Source: Adineta ricciae (lineage: Eukaryota; Rotifera; Eurotatoria; Adinetida; Adinetidae). Taken from it: a stretch of DNA of 64,000 nt. The stretch is taken from NCBI GenBank assembly GCA_905250025.1, contig CAJNOJ010000115.1, positions 1 to 64,000 of the forward strand, in the 5' to 3' direction. Below the pieces are notes generated by a model that did not search any database, was not told the DNA's origin, and saw only the letters and a program-made list of their open reading frames with translations. This document shows, one piece after another, positions 41,646 through 55,038 of the stretch (position 1 is the first letter of the stretch; every line of letters starts with the position of its first letter). The position numbers and the translations under genes were made by a program.

Positions 41646-43087
41646 GTCGTGAGCTTATTATCAGTTAGACAAAAAAGAGAGAAACATCGGTGAGTGATAT
41701 TTATATAGTACTGGCAGATGTTTGGATTTCTCATCAAACAGTGAATCACATACGAACGTGTAATACTTCATTTGCGTGGTAGAAATTTGCTTCTTTTTTT
41801 CATTATTTTCAAAGGAAAAGAATACGGCCTTAGACGTGAAATAATCGCTGATATTGATAAAAATATTTCATTCACATTAACGAACAATCAGATTCATACA
41901 AACTCAATCCATTTCAACTGCCAATGTCTGTAGGGTCTTGTCTACAGTTGCTATTAAATCATCAACAGAACGTTGACATCTCCGATTTTGATATACCCGA
42001 TTCTGCATCTTCTTGAAAATGCTTTATAGTTTATCAGACATCAACATTATCCTTCACTGCAATTTTATCTTTCGCTTTCCTTACGTCATGATTTCATATA
42101 AAATCTGTGCACACAATTCAGACATAAAACTTGTGTTTGTTCTTGCTATCTCTACGAAAATCAAAGATTGATACATAATTGCACGTAATTTCCGTATCAC
42201 ATCCATCGCTGTCCAAATGTTCATAGATACAACAGGCATTCACATTTAACTTCTTTTTCCCAACTTTTCGACGATCAATTAACTTTCATTCAACTCAACA
42301 TGAGTTGTGCTTCGTTACATTATCTCTCTCTCTCCTTCTCGCTTCTCGACGTTGAAATGCTGTTATACGAAAGCTAGGAAAAAAGGTCAACTAACACCGC
42401 AGGACAGGAAATGAAATCGTATCCAAACAATGTCCTATATGTTCTACTTTACCTCCCTTATTTCCATCTGTTTCTCGTTTACAATCGAATGATGTATGAT
42501 AAAACACATCCATCTAGCTGAGAACATTGTCATATCACCGTTCTAGTCGAAAACAAAATTCTATTTGAACAATATATGTTGAGATAATTCTCTGTCCAAA
42601 ATCAGTGTCGTATTAACAGACGATTGTAGAGAAAAACAACAAAAGCTTTCACACATATGGGTGAATCAGAAGGGCTCTCGACTATATCATCAAAATCAAC
42701 CTCGTAAAAACAAATTGCGTTTGATGATTACTCCGCAGTAAAATTGATAATTGCCTGTCAGATCAGATTCACATATGGACGCAATCAATANGCGCCTTGC
42801 TCACCTAATTCGTCGTTCCGACAAGCGCATAGGTGTGGATAAGCAAGAATGAGTGATGCACGAGCACTACGTAACTTCAAATAGGTTCGTAGCAGAAAAA
42901 GTTATTAACACTTGCGATTACGTCTCCTTCAAGAGAGATGAAGGGAGAGAAAGAGAGAGAGAGACGATATTACCACCTGATAAAAAGTCGTCATTTCCCT
43001 AAGATGCCTCATCGATAATGACAGTAAATTTTCACTTTGATTACGTGGATGTGTTGAAGAAAATTTCTCCTATTATATAATTTCAGA
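41646..43087. other. Intergenic region; one ambiguous base
   Basis: 1.4 kb with no frame of note. Position 42791 is an N, the only ambiguous base I noticed. A short GA run lies at about 42950-42963. Confidence 0.45.
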
Positions 43088-44062
43088 ATGAATTCACTTG
43101 CTTCAGTTCTATATTCTTCGTCCTCGACAACGAAAAAACGGAGCAATCTCTCGCTACAACCCTCCTTAAAACCCGTGCCAACGATGGATTCGAAGTCGTC
43201 AACAAAATGTAAAGTCAGTGGCATGTTATTTCGTTCATCAACACCTAAAACATCTTTAACAACAGCAGGTAGGCATGCATAAATTGTCATTGAATATATA
43301 ATTGATTATGAAACATTTCTTTTGATTGTCAGTCATTCGTTAGAATATATTAACTAAAGGATGAGTCGTCAATATCACAGTTTTGTGTTAAATGTAAATC
43401 AATAAAGAAATCAAAATCGCCGACAGGATATCCCCGGTTCAAGTGTATGCAATCACAGCATCACTTTACTAAATAACAATCGTCGCCTTCGATTGAGAAA
43501 GCTGAGAGAAGCATTTGATTGTCAAAAAGAGAGAAAACAGATACTTGAATTTCGTCCTAATTGAATAAAAGTTTTCTGTCTCGCCTGCACGATGAACAAA
43601 AGTTTGAATTGACTTTTGTTTACAGATTGTTCACTGTTTGCCTGTCGGATTGTTCTTCTTTCAAGTGATGATACAATAATCCGCCCTTTTCCTCTGCACT
43701 TCAAATTGATCGTTTAGATTTAAGTTGTCGGAAAGAAAAATCAATAAGAAAACATACATTAACTTTAGAATTTTTTCCTTTTAGTTCATCCCGTCTCGAC
43801 ATCGTCGTACTTTTCGGCGACTTCTCCACGAAGTCCACGTTGTTCAACACCCATATTCGCAAAACAAAGACGAACACGGCCATTTATTGCGTGCGAGCTT
43901 TGTCGACAACGTGCCTTTGCATCGATGAATCCAAACAAACCCGAACAAAAACACGTTTCCTATCACCATACAACAACACTTGTTCACTGTCAAAATCAAA
44001 CAAATCTAAAAGTCCGCCGCCGACGTTCCTCTATTGAACAATTACTTGTCTGGATCGTTTAA
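43088..44062 (+). CDS. Unknown Ser/Pro/Arg-rich protein, two exons
   Basis: Exon 1 (43088-43268) follows an acceptor-like TAATTTCAG and reads MNSLASVLYSSSSTTKKRSN..., ending ...TPKTSLTTA with a GTAGGC donor. Exon 2 (43785-44062) starts after CCTTTTAG and in the matching phase reads HPVSTSSYFSATSPRSP, then PFIACELCRQRAFAS, ending SSIEQLLVWIV. The total is 152 residues. The phase match across a 516-bp intron and the open frame are the only evidence. The composition (Ser, Pro, Arg, basic) suggests a disordered phospho-protein. An alternative frame in exon 2 is also open for 65 codons. I do not recognise the family. Confidence 0.4.
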
Positions 44063-44781
44063 TCTAATCATGAACTTTTTTGTCTAATTCTTCCTATTCG
44101 AACAGTAATCCTTGACATCCTCTTCCATGTGTAGATAGACTATTCCGTTAGACTTTCTGTTTCGTGTTTAATAAAAAAAAGAGACGAAAGATCTTCGAAT
44201 TTCGAATGTAGTTTACACAATGATAGGTTGGTTGCGTATTAGCGGAACTAAATACTTTCTTAGAGTGAATATTGACACGCTTATCGATCGGTTACAATCT
44301 GTTGTGATGATTAGTTGTTTATCATCGTTAATTAACAAGCGTTTGTTATTCGTGATGTAAGACAATATGTCTTCAAAGAAACTGTTGATTAAGTTGCAGT
44401 AAAACGAATTTTGAAGATCTATGATAACTATGCAAAACTTGTGCAATTTTCGAAAAGCATTATTTATACGATTTTTTACTGATAGATGTCACCTAAATTC
44501 GACAAATATTAAAATTTTGAATATTTACCTCTTGACGACGGAATGTTATCCTAATCGCGAAACTTCGTTTTGAGTCTGCGCTCGACACATTTTCCTCTCA
44601 TAATATAATTATTTCATTACGTTGAATTATACATCACAAACAAATCGTATTTGCTGAAACAGTTCTTTTGTTTCTTTCTTCATATTTGAAAAGACGAAGA
44701 TCTATTAATATCAAACAATACAACATACATATCTTTACGTTGACATCTCTAATCACACATTTTCTCTCAAGTCTGTTTATT
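44063..44781. other. Intergenic region upstream of BARD1
   Basis: About 720 bp, AT-rich. An open minus-strand frame at 44213-44446 has no recognisable content and is probably chance. Confidence 0.4.
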
Positions 44782-47256
44782 ATGGATGAAAATTATCTCG
44801 TATCAATTTTGAACTGTACTGAGCAATGCTGCAAACTACTTTTGTGTACATCATGGTTAGTTTGATATGCATAAATTCCCTTGCTAAACTTGTGAATCTA
44901 TCTATTTTGTTGCAGTAATACACTTCCGCGAGATATTGTGACCATCAATGGTCTAGAACCTATCGTTTGTCTGTATGTATATCGGATCATTTGTGAGCTT
45001 TACTCGATCTACGCTCATTCTGTTTAAGCACATGTGCGGAAAAACAATATTCCAGTGGCAAAATACCTTATCTCTCGTTAATTCAACCGAATATCAAATG
45101 CAATAAAGTTTTGGCATTACTCAACCGAACATTTCGCACTTTGTATGATTTAAGTACGTAACGTCTTTTTTTTAATAGAAGATGTTGTATCCGATTTATT
45201 GGCGGTTATAGGTGATTCACCGAATGAACCGAAAGAACACATTGAACAGAAGAAGGAAGCAATAAAAGAAGGCGTGTTAACATGTTTGAATCTACTACGC
45301 TCGACAATTCGGGAAACTAATCAAATTGCACCAGTCAATGATTCGAAAAAGAAAATTATTATAAAGAAAAAGAATTTGAATATTCTCCACAATGAAAGTG
45401 ATGAGGAAGAGAAAGAAAACCAATCTATCACACCTGAAATTGAAGAGAATGCTGTTCGTCGGAAGACTGTTCGTGGTTCAAACGCATCCAAACGGTCAGT
45501 TAGTATTAAAACACCAGAAAATGAATCTCCCCCGAAACGGACCAGAACTACTGAAGATATTGATGCGCCATTATCAGTCATCAGTCCAACTGTAGTAAAA
45601 AAAGGAACGACTCCTGTTCGAAAGAAACTGAGCAACGATGGTGATGAGAAACAAACCAAATCACTCCGTTTGACACGAAAAGTTCAACAGACAGCAGATG
45701 AGACAAAATCAATTGATTCAAATAAAAGTGCGAAAAAGATTAAGAAAGACGAAGAAACCGATGTAAGACTTCATTTGTTTGCAATATTGTGCACTGTTCG
45801 ATGGTTATTTAGGAAAAGCCAGCAGCTATTCGTAAGAAAACTCTTTCATCCAATAAGTCTTCGCATGACGTACGCAACGATAAAGGCGAATCACTATTAC
45901 ATCAAGCAGTGAAAAAAGCGGATATAAATCGTGTCAAACAACTGATTGAAGAAGGACATTCAGTCAATACCATCGATCACAATTCTTGGACACCAATGCA
46001 TGAGGTAGAGTTCTTTAGTTATTTTTTTTTCAATAAAAAAATAATCGAGAATTTTTCATTCTAGGCAAGTTCGATGGGTGATCTTCCATTAATGAAGTTG
46101 TTACTTGCACATAATGCCAATATTAATGTTCAGGGTGGTAACGAACGAATAACTGTTTTGCATGAAGCATTGTTGAATGAACCTGTTAACGAATCTCTTA
46201 TTAAATTTCTACTTGAAAATGGTGCCGATCCACATATAAAGTATGTTGAAACGAAGGTATCTTCTTTTTTTTTCTATAATGATTGAATGATTCAGAGATA
46301 AAAATGGTAAAAGTGCCATTGATCTTGCAGTCGATCTTAAGCTTTCATCTTTATTCGAAAAGACTCAATGTACAAAACCTTCACACAATGATGCACCGAT
46401 TGCTCCACCTGCTCGACGTCGAGCTCGAACAACATCATCATCGAATGTTCTCTTTTTTACTGGTTTTGATAAAGCACGGAAAGAATCTTTAATAAAATCT
46501 GTGCAAACGATCTTTGGTCGTAAATGCGTAACAACAGCGAGAAACGTGGAAAATAATGGTTTGAATGAACATGTTTATTGATTTAGTAGATTTTCGTTTT
46601 GTTCTAGTGACACATATTGTTGCATGTGGTGAACAGGACAAAATTGCCTTTCGGACGATAAATTATCTTCGTGGGATTGTTCTGGGCAAGTGGATTGTTT
46701 CGGAGAAATGTAAATATGGAGAGACGTATTGTCGGATTGCTTTCATTGAATTTGATTTTCTCATCAATCAGGGATTGATGAATGTATTAAACAAAAACAA
46801 TGGATTAGTGAAAGTGAATACGAAATAACTGGTTCACAAATCGAACCAACTTCAAATGGATCGCATGCAAGTCGATTGAGACATGAACAAAACGTACGAA
46901 ATCAATAGAAAGCAACCTACTAAAAATTGTTTTATTTTTTGTATTTGAAGGAAACTCTTCTTTTTGACAAGTGTGAATTTTATCTCTATGGTCAATTTCA
47001 TACGTACAAAAAAGAAGATATAGCTGATTTGATTAAAATTTCCAGCGCAACATTACTTAAACGTGAACCGAAGCTCCATCGAATCGATAGTGACAACGAA
47101 ATCAATGCAAATAATTCATCGCCGATCAATTACATTATCTATGAAACGACAGTACCAGACGTTCTTCTTGATAATAATCGTATAAAACACATAACACTAC
47201 TTGATTTTTTGGCTTGTATAGACTATTATGATACTCATGGACGATTAGATAATTAA
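44782..47256 (+). CDS. BARD1: BARD1-like protein (half-RING, ankyrin repeats, two BRCT)
   Basis: BARD1 partners BRCA1 as a nuclear E3 ligase in homologous recombination. Ten exons (44782-44855, 44916-44972, 45029-45153, 45179-45762, 45813-46004, 46065-46240, 46296-46558, 46608-46709, 46772-46893, 46951-47256) give 666 residues. A RING-like start has CTSC and CLTC, but the other zinc ligands are replaced. A basic Ser/Lys-rich linker follows, then ankyrin repeats (GESLLHQAVKKADINRVKQL, NSWTPMHEASSMGDLPLMKL). BRCT1 includes THIVACGEQDK and GKWIVSEKWIDECIKQKQWI. BRCT2 includes LFDKCEFYLYGQF and YIIYETTVPD. The order and spacing match BARD1. The stop lies 221 bp before the next start codon, on the same strand. 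Confidence 0.9.
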
Positions 47257-47477
47257 AATGCAATAATGTCTCGATTTTTTATTTGTAGATACATAAATAT
47301 CCCTAGTAGAATCTTGTCTAATAAAAATCTATACTTCAGATAAAGATGTATCATTTTTTGTCTACTTATTAAATTGAACACGGCTATGAAAGTGTCTTCA
47401 GAGAATTAATCATTATTTTATGATATACAAATTGTTTAGATTATCAAGTGATTGTTGATAGAAAAAGCGATAATAGT

Positions 47478-48781
47478 ATGTCGAATGAAATAATGCTAAA
47501 CAAGACTTCAGTTGATAATGATGAAGAATTGGTGCAAAAAGCAACAGATAAAATCGATTGTCCGAATCCTTTAGAACCAGAATCTCACCGGAAGATTTTT
47601 ATTAACAATCTTTCATTTAAAGTCACTCATGAAACATGTCTAACTTATTTGTCACAATTTGGAGATGTCTCGGTAAGTCACTGACTTTTATTTTAAAAAA
47701 ACCCTTCAATCCCGATGTTCAAATATCGAAAACAAACTAAATAGTTTTCTTCTTCATAGGATTTCTTTATAGTTCGTGATCCACAAGGTCGATCTCGAGG
47801 TACAGAATCGTTGTTCTTCACTTTGTCGACCAGTAATTTGATCACTTACATTAGGGTTTGGTTATGTTACCTATACTTCATCGAAAACAGTCGATCGATT
47901 TATGGCTGCTCGTCCACATCGGATTGACTCGCGTGAAATTGTAGCAAAACGAGCGATACCAAAGTTGATAATGAAAAAATCAGAAACAACCATAACTTCC
48001 AAACGATTATTCGTGAGCAATATTCGCGAGGCAACCATTAGTGAGCATGATCTTAATGAATACTTTGCAAAAGTATGCTCAGATTTCCAGCGGATATTTA
48101 TATATACTATCTTTTAATTATAGTATGGCAATATTATCGATGCTCAATTGAAGAAAACAGGTGAAGGGAAACTACGCGGTTTCGGGTTTGTGGAGTTCGA
48201 CGAGTAAGATTTCTGTTGGCAGAGATTGCTAGTTTGTATTTCATGACATTTTCATAGTTATGACCCAGTAGACAAAATTATTTTGGAGAAAACACATGTT
48301 ATCAAGGGGAACATTGTCAGTGTTGAGAAAGCAGTACCTAGAAGACAAACTTCATTTACAGCTGACCTAAGTGAAAGTCGCCATGGTAACTCATTTGCTT
48401 ATTCATCAAACACGAATCTAAATATGGTTTCCGGAAATGGTGAATCGAATTTTGGTGGCAATAGTTATAGATCGTATAATAAACGACCGGTACCTTATAG
48501 TAACATTAGAAGACCTTGTGAAAGTCATATGCCACTATTTGACAACTCAGGATTTATGAACAGATTTGATGCACCGGTTGGGGATTTCAATAATCGTAAA
48601 TAATCACCTTATGATATATTTTCGATGTGAATATATACGGAACTATTTAGCTTTCGGAGCCTTCGCTGGACCTTCTGCCGTAGACTTCGGTCAAAACTAT
48701 GTATCAACATATGGTGGTGGTCCAATGCGTTGCGGAAATGCAACTTCCAGCTATAATCATGGTTATTGGGATTATCGTTAA
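47478..48781 (+). CDS. hnRNP A/B-type RNA-binding protein (two RRMs)
   Basis: Nuclear RNA-binding protein acting in splicing and mRNA handling. Six exons (47478-47672, 47760-47799, 47855-48072, 48124-48203, 48258-48595, 48651-48781) give 333 residues. RRM1 has RNP2 IFINNL and RNP1 RGFGYVTY, with the hnRNP A-typical VRDPQGRSRG and MAARPHRIDSREIVAKRAIP. RRM2 has LFVSNI and RGFGFVEF, then DDYDPVDKIILEKTHVI. The C-terminus is Asn/Gly/Ser/Tyr-rich and ends in YNHGYWDYR. Splicing into the last exon replaces a short NNRK ending. The start is the first ATG, 38 bases after a TTGTTTAG acceptor-like site. Confidence 0.9.
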
Positions 48782-51139
48782 TATAGCATCACGAAACGTC
48801 TAGTACCCGTCAATGTCTCTCACATCTTTTCCATTGTATTCTACATCTATGTATATACGTATCCAAGGTAACCGCAGAGATTCACATTTGAATATGACTG
48901 ACGTTTCTTATATTATGAAGGCACCTGTTGACAACAATCACTTGGCAAATTCGTTTTTCATTCACTACTCTGATTTATATGAATGCAATTTCTTTGTGAG
49001 CTAAGTAAACTTATGTTATGAGCGATTTACAGCAGATAAAACAACGAAAATGCATTATTTTTTCTAAAATATTCTTCTACCCAAATTGATAAGCTACTGA
49101 CAGCAAACATAAAGACGAAGAAGGAAAAGAAAACACATTTGATAAGAGTAAATAATGAACACACATACACATAAACAACAGCGCCGATTTTGTATATATG
49201 TATTATCACTGTTGTGGACCTCGCGCTGTTCATCGTCAGATTTGAGAAGAAAAGACAAGTTCCACGCACAAACATGTAAAATAAAAGTCAAGACAGAGAA
49301 AGAACAAACAAAAAGAAATGAGAATTCCATAGAAAGATTAAACGAACGCAAAGATTCTACGATAAGAATTATCATTATGATAGAATGTTGATAAGAAAGA
49401 AAGATATTTTTTGTACAAATTTCATGATTGATGATCAATATTTGTAGACGACTGCTGTTACCATTGTTTATCTTGATCAGGTGATAAGATGAGAGTTAGC
49501 CAATATTGAACATGATGGTGTGAGTCGTTATTTGGCTAGAAAACAAAGAAATTTCATTCATAAAAATCAGTTTTCATTCTTTGGAATATCTCAGCTTGCA
49601 CTACAATGTATCTTTAGTTGAAGAAATCACTAGACTCTTGATAGACAATCACACATAGATAATTTCATTTAATAATACCTTCTCTTTTGATTAATTAAAT
49701 CACCTATGACATTTCATATGAATATCCTTTCGCCAAAACCAATCCATAGACATAACATAACCAGTTTCCTCCATATGCCCACTTCACCATGAACTACATA
49801 ACGAACGACTGACCAGCTTGTCTTGTCGGCGTCAGTCTCTTTTTTTCTTTCTTTCTTTTTTTTTGTATTACTCAAAACTTTTCTCTCTTTTTTTCTCTCG
49901 TTCTCGTTCATTTGCATCGATGTCTGCCTTGTGCACACGCAAGAGAATGACCGAGGAGTATTGGTCGTTGGTCAATTGACGAAGAATTATCAAATAAGAC
50001 CATCGAAGAAAAAGAGAAAAGAGAAGAACTAAATATACATAAGAAATGACTGGCTACCCAATGTTGATGGTTTGTCGATGTGCATATGAACGAGTGCGCA
50101 TCTGTCTAGACAGACCGCTCTTCTAACCTATTTAGTGGTTGTCGCTATTGTGAAAGAGACTGATAGGGCTACTAATGAATGTGCATGCATATGAATATGT
50201 ATGTATACCTAGTGGAAAATGTGTTAAAAGAATGAAAAAATAACACAAAATGAACTGTTTGATAGAGAAATAATACTAAGTTCTACTATCAACAATTGAG
50301 AATACGTCGGTAGACTATGAGTCAACTGGGACAAAACTATAGCGAGAGACCAATCTATGGACAGACAGATCATGTGTATATACGATGTTTTATCTAAAAA
50401 TCAACATGAAAATTTTCATTTCATTATACTATATGAATTATTCATATGAGATACCCCAGCAAGAGTTGATTGATGATAGTATATGGATGGTTTAGTACTC
50501 AAAACTATTTGCAAACATGTGATATATACATATTCGAGAAAAATATTCAAAAATCATGCATCTTTGTGAGATTATGATGCTAATGCAAAGAAAGAATTGA
50601 TGTCTATTGCAATTTGATGAAAACATATTGATTCATGAGATTATCTAGATGCAAAGTTTCAATTCTAAATTATTGTTTCAATTGGAATGAACTCCATCAC
50701 AATATAATATTGAATATAAAACGTAATATGTTTACTGATATAGCAAAAAACACGATTTTACCGATCACCTGTGTGATGATAAACGAAGCTGTATTTTTAC
50801 GAGTGTTTGTGTCGACGTACTCGACACACTACATTACCGAGTATTTCAAAACGAAAAGAAAGTAGCTATCACACTGAATACCAAGTAGTTCGATAGAAAA
50901 AGTATTTAGTTACATAGTTGCTGTGCTCTGGTTTAGTTGGACACTAAAATGTATAGAGCTGATAGAGAATTCGAAGCGAGACTTGCGCGACATCTATCAT
51001 TAATCTGATTCGATAGAATATTTTCAGATAAAGTCATTCAGTCGTCATCCAACAGCACACGTGCTATTTTGTTTTTTCTTTATTCTATAAAACAATAGGA
51101 TCTTAACGAATTTCAACATTAAAAATAAAAAGAACAAGA
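48782..51139. other. Intergenic region hnRNP / PHAF1
   Basis: 2.36 kb, AT-rich, with low-complexity pyrimidine tracts at about 49840-49910. Short frames on both strands have no recognisable content. Confidence 0.5.
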
Positions 51140-53044
51140 ATGCTTGAAGTTGAAATAACACAACAACGTTCGATTCATACAACCAAATGGGAGATTGTTC
51201 TCGGTATGTGAAATCGCAAGAGGCAATTGAGTTCTATTGTCATACAATCTTTCAGGCATGTCTCTGCATCAAGTCATCAAGTTACTTAAACAGAATGATG
51301 ATCAAATCAAGTCAGTGACTTTGGTTTATAATGACAAAGTAACGAATCCACAAGATATAGAATCAATTTTATCATTAAGACGGCTTTTGTTGTTTCAGGA
51401 TCCATTAAGTGCTGATTATACTTTGAATCTATCGAACGATAGTATTCTACTTCATTTTGATTCAGTTACTCAGCGATTAAAAGTAAAGAGAAAGCACGAA
51501 GTTTACGTTTTGACATTTTGAACTTATTTTTCATTGATAGCTCATTGAATTATATGATTTAAAGAAGGTGAAACTGAAATACTTGTAAGTAATAACTATA
51601 ATCATTTGATTAAATATTCTGTCAAATTCTTCTAGTGGTAATTGCTTCAACAGTCCTCAAATCGTACCGACGATTGAAAATATCAATGAAATTTTTGGAC
51701 CAACAAGACCCGGTGGTCAGTAGAAGAAACTGTTATGTTTTCTTGTTGTATTTCAATTGATTTGTTTTTTTAACTAGATTATAACCGCGAAAGTCAATCA
51801 TTTCTAATGCATTTTCCTGGCTTGACATTCTTTTTCAATCAAATTGGTCCACAAGTTGAGGTATCTGATTCGCCCATCACTCGCACTAATATCATTGATA
51901 ATGATATCTTTCTTTGTAGACAAAATCAATGCATGGTCTTCATTCTCTTCAATTTCCACCGGGTCAATCGCCCGTTGTTTCGAAGATATACATCTACTAT
52001 GGAAACGTTCCATTAGAATTCAGGTTTGTTCGTTATCGCAACGATTCGCCAATAGTTTCTGTTCTTTGATATATTGTCAGTGTTCCACCATTGCCAGTCA
52101 ATTGCTTTAACCGATCGGTATTTCTTGATAGACTATCAAATTTGATAGAGAATCAAAAGACTATTGGATTAACATGTCGCTTGATGGTAGAAGGTATGCA
52201 AACTAAATTCGTGTCGTGGACAATCATTCAATCAGGATGTTTTATCTAGGTCATGCACCGAAAACGTATGATCCCGATGATCATATTGATTATCTTGATG
52301 CAACTGTTCATTTCGATGACACTTGTCAGGTAAATTAGCGTAAAGATTCTTATCTCGAATTCAATTATGTTTGATTTCTATAGGATGTTCTTTCCGTTAT
52401 TGGCAGTCCTAATAGTGTGTATTACAAAACGGATGACAAGATAAAAATTCATAGTCCATCACCAACAAACTCCGGAAGTCAACGCTCGCAGGATAAATCT
52501 GATTTCTACTACAATTACGTTAACTTTGGCATGGTAAAACGATTGATTATGACGTGATGAAATTTTTTAAAAAAGTTTAAATTTCTTTCCTGTAGGATAT
52601 CTTATTTGATGGACAAAGTCATACAGTGAAGAAATTTATTTTACATACCAATTTTCCTTGCCATTATCTTTTCGATAGGTAAAAACTGAATGTTCTCTGT
52701 CCTGATATTTATCCGATGTTTTTCAGTTATTTCCCGTGCAATTTCGAATTAACTGTACGAAACCATGTGACAGGAAAAGAAATTGTAGTTACACCATCTA
52801 CACGAGTAAGAAATATTCTTTTGATTGTTTGCTATGCAAATCTTGTTGAATTCTTTAGTGGCCAGCTGTACAAGAAATCTTTGAGAATCGAAATCCACCT
52901 GCTATCCTTCATCGTTCGTCATCAACAAATACAACAAATCCATTTGGACCAACATTCTGTCATCTAGTTAATGATGACATGATCTTTGAAGTCATGTCCA
53001 ATGGTTATATTGCTTCAATAAGTTTTTTTAACGAACGTGATTGA
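51140..53044 (+). CDS. PHAF1: PHAF1 (phagosome assembly factor 1; C16orf70/UPF0183)
   Basis: In animals PHAF1 pairs with BCAS3 at autophagic membranes. Multi-exon gene from ATG 51140 (MLEVEITQQRSIHTTKWEIV) to the stop at 53044. Matches include KWEIVLGMSLHQVIKLL, LIELYDLKKVKLKYFG, HGLHSLQFPPGQSP, CQDVLSVIGSPNSVYYKTDDK, KIHSPSP, DILFDGQSHTVKKFILHTNF, LHRSSSTNTTNPFGPTFC and MIFEVMSNGYIAS. These cover the protein end to end. Early exons lie at about 51140-51204 and 51256-51482; later exons are short, separated by ~50-bp introns. It is the first of three same-strand genes spaced 239 and 378 bp apart. Confidence 0.94.
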
Positions 53045-53270
53045 TCTTTCGATTTTCCTTTGCCGCGCTTTTCCTTTCCTCTCTCTCTCTTTATCATTTT
53101 GTATCAAGTGTATATATGATGATACTTTTGTTCATTAACCATACGTCTCTACACTTATATAGAAATATCCATCTATTTTTCATGCGTTCTTTTTTCATTG
53201 GATTCAGATGTACATATGATGATTAGAAAACTTTAAAAAAAAAACAAAGACAGCGACATCAAGAGTATAA

Positions 53271-53283
53271 TATTCTATTTCAG
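53271..53283 (+). promoter_or_regulatory. Candidate trans-splice acceptor, DHRS1
   Basis: TTCTATTTCAG ends directly at the DHRS1 ATG, 239 bp after the PHAF1 stop. Confidence 0.45.
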
Positions 53284-54660
53284 ATGGCAACGGTTTCTTT
53301 AGCTGGTCGAGTAGCACTTGTAACAGGTGGAACACGAGGTATTGGCAAAGGTATTGCCATTGAATTAGGAGCAGCTGGAGCGCTCGTTTATGTGACAGGT
53401 AGGCACTATTTTAGTCGATCTACGGAGTGAACAGATATCGTGTATTCTATTGAGGTCGAACAATGAAGTCAAGCAATGGTAAAAGTGGTAGTTTGGAAGA
53501 AACAGCCGAAGCCGTAAAGATACAAGGAATTTCCTTATGTGTAAAGGAGGACGCTTTGTATTTAGATTCGACAACGCGGTGGTAAATGTATACCAGTGCG
53601 TGTTGATCATGAGAATATGGATGAAGTTGAAGAACTTTTCCAACGTATTGCTAAAGAACAAGATGGTCGACTTGATATACTAGTCAATAATGCTTACAAA
53701 GGAGTGGAAGTATGTAGTAGATTATTGATTTTTAGCTTCTAGTTTACTTCTGTTTAGCCAATATTATCTTCATCGGGTAAATCGTTTTGGGAGGTTGAAC
53801 CAAGCTTGTTCGACGATATTAATAATGTCGGTTTACGGTATGGTTACGAAATCAATACTTAATTCGATGATAAGTCGTTGTATTTTCATTCTAGTAATCA
53901 TTATTATTGTACTGTTCATGCTGCTCGCTTGATGGTACCTCGAAAACAAGGTCTTATCGTTGTCATTTCATCAGCCGGTGGTTTACGTTATTTGTTCAAC
54001 GTTCCATATGGAATTGGAAAAGCTGCTGTCAGTTTCTTTACGTTATTCTTGGATGGTGTAATAATTCTCGGAATATTTTAGTGTGATCGAATGGCAGCAG
54101 ATACGGGAACAGAATTGAGAAAACATAACGTAGCTTCGATTTCACTTTGGCCCGGTGCAGTCTTCACAGAAACAATCCAAGCATCAGAAAATTCAGTTGG
54201 CGTATGTACCGAACCCGAGCACTATTTCTCATAATAGATTATTTTGATTATCTTCGTTTCAGTTTCGCAAAATGTTAGAAAAGTATGGTAAACCAGAAAC
54301 ACCAGAATATGCCGGTCGCATCATCGCTCATTTAGCACAAAGTTTGTGTTATTCTCACCAGTTTTCAAAATTGATTGAGTTGCTCTTGAATAGATCCATC
54401 GGTAATGGATTATTCAGGAAAAATAGTATTGACTGCTGACTATGGAGATGCTCATAGTATCGTCGATTCAGATGGTAGGTCATCGGTGAATCAAATCCTC
54501 TTACATGCTTATCAAATGTTTAGGTCAACCTGCCGTGAATATTCGTTCATTTAGCTTTCTTGTTCGACAAGCACCTGCTTTAAGTTGGTTAGCTGGATGG
54601 ATTCCTGGCTTTTTGAAACTTCCATACTGGTTATTTCATCAAGGAGGAAATAAATTTTAA
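53284..54660 (+). CDS. DHRS1: DHRS1-type short-chain dehydrogenase/reductase
   Basis: NAD(P)-dependent oxidoreductase, membrane-associated in vertebrates. The Rossmann motif is VTGGTRGIGKGIA, followed by GRTMKSSNGKSGSLEETAEA joined (donor after GAAGCC at about 53514) to IRQRGGKCIPVRVD. Then come RLDILVNNAYKGVE, WEVEPSLFDDINNVGLRNHY, LIVVISSAGG and the catalytic YGIGK, followed by CDRMAADTGTELRKHNVAS and SLWPGAVFTET. The C-terminus ends LAGWIPGFLKLPYWLFHQGG, the hydrophobic tail expected for DHRS1. Catalytic Ser, Tyr and Lys are all present. Confidence 0.94.
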
Positions 54661-55020
54661 GCGTTTTGATCGTTTTATTTTCAGTGATTTAATCATATTT
54701 TGTGATTTACTCTTTTCGTTTTGATAACCTGCCAACTTGATAGAATAAAATCTACAGCATATTCTTTTCACATTGTCTCTAATTAGACTTAAACTGAATC
54801 TTCTAGTTTCAGCAATTATGACAGCTCCTATAGAAAACGACGTGACTTTCAAGTCACACTTTTGTGCTTGACATTTGCAGTTCAGAAATTAAACTCTTTG
54901 AACTTTTATTTTAGATGGTTAGAAAATCGTTCAGTTAAACATAAAACACAGTCAATATAAAGACGAAAACCGTGTGTATTAAAACCATGTTTGTCATCGT
55001 TGGGCGCGAAACAAGGCGTT

Positions 55021-55038
55021 TCCTATGTTTCATTTTAG
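55021..55038 (+). promoter_or_regulatory. Candidate trans-splice acceptor, WDR82
   Basis: TCCTATGTTTCATTTTAG ends directly at the WDR82 ATG. Confidence 0.45.

Noticed and set aside
44213-44446. 77-codon minus-strand frame upstream of BARD1
   Set aside because: No recognisable motif, no neighbouring exons in phase, AT-rich chance frame.
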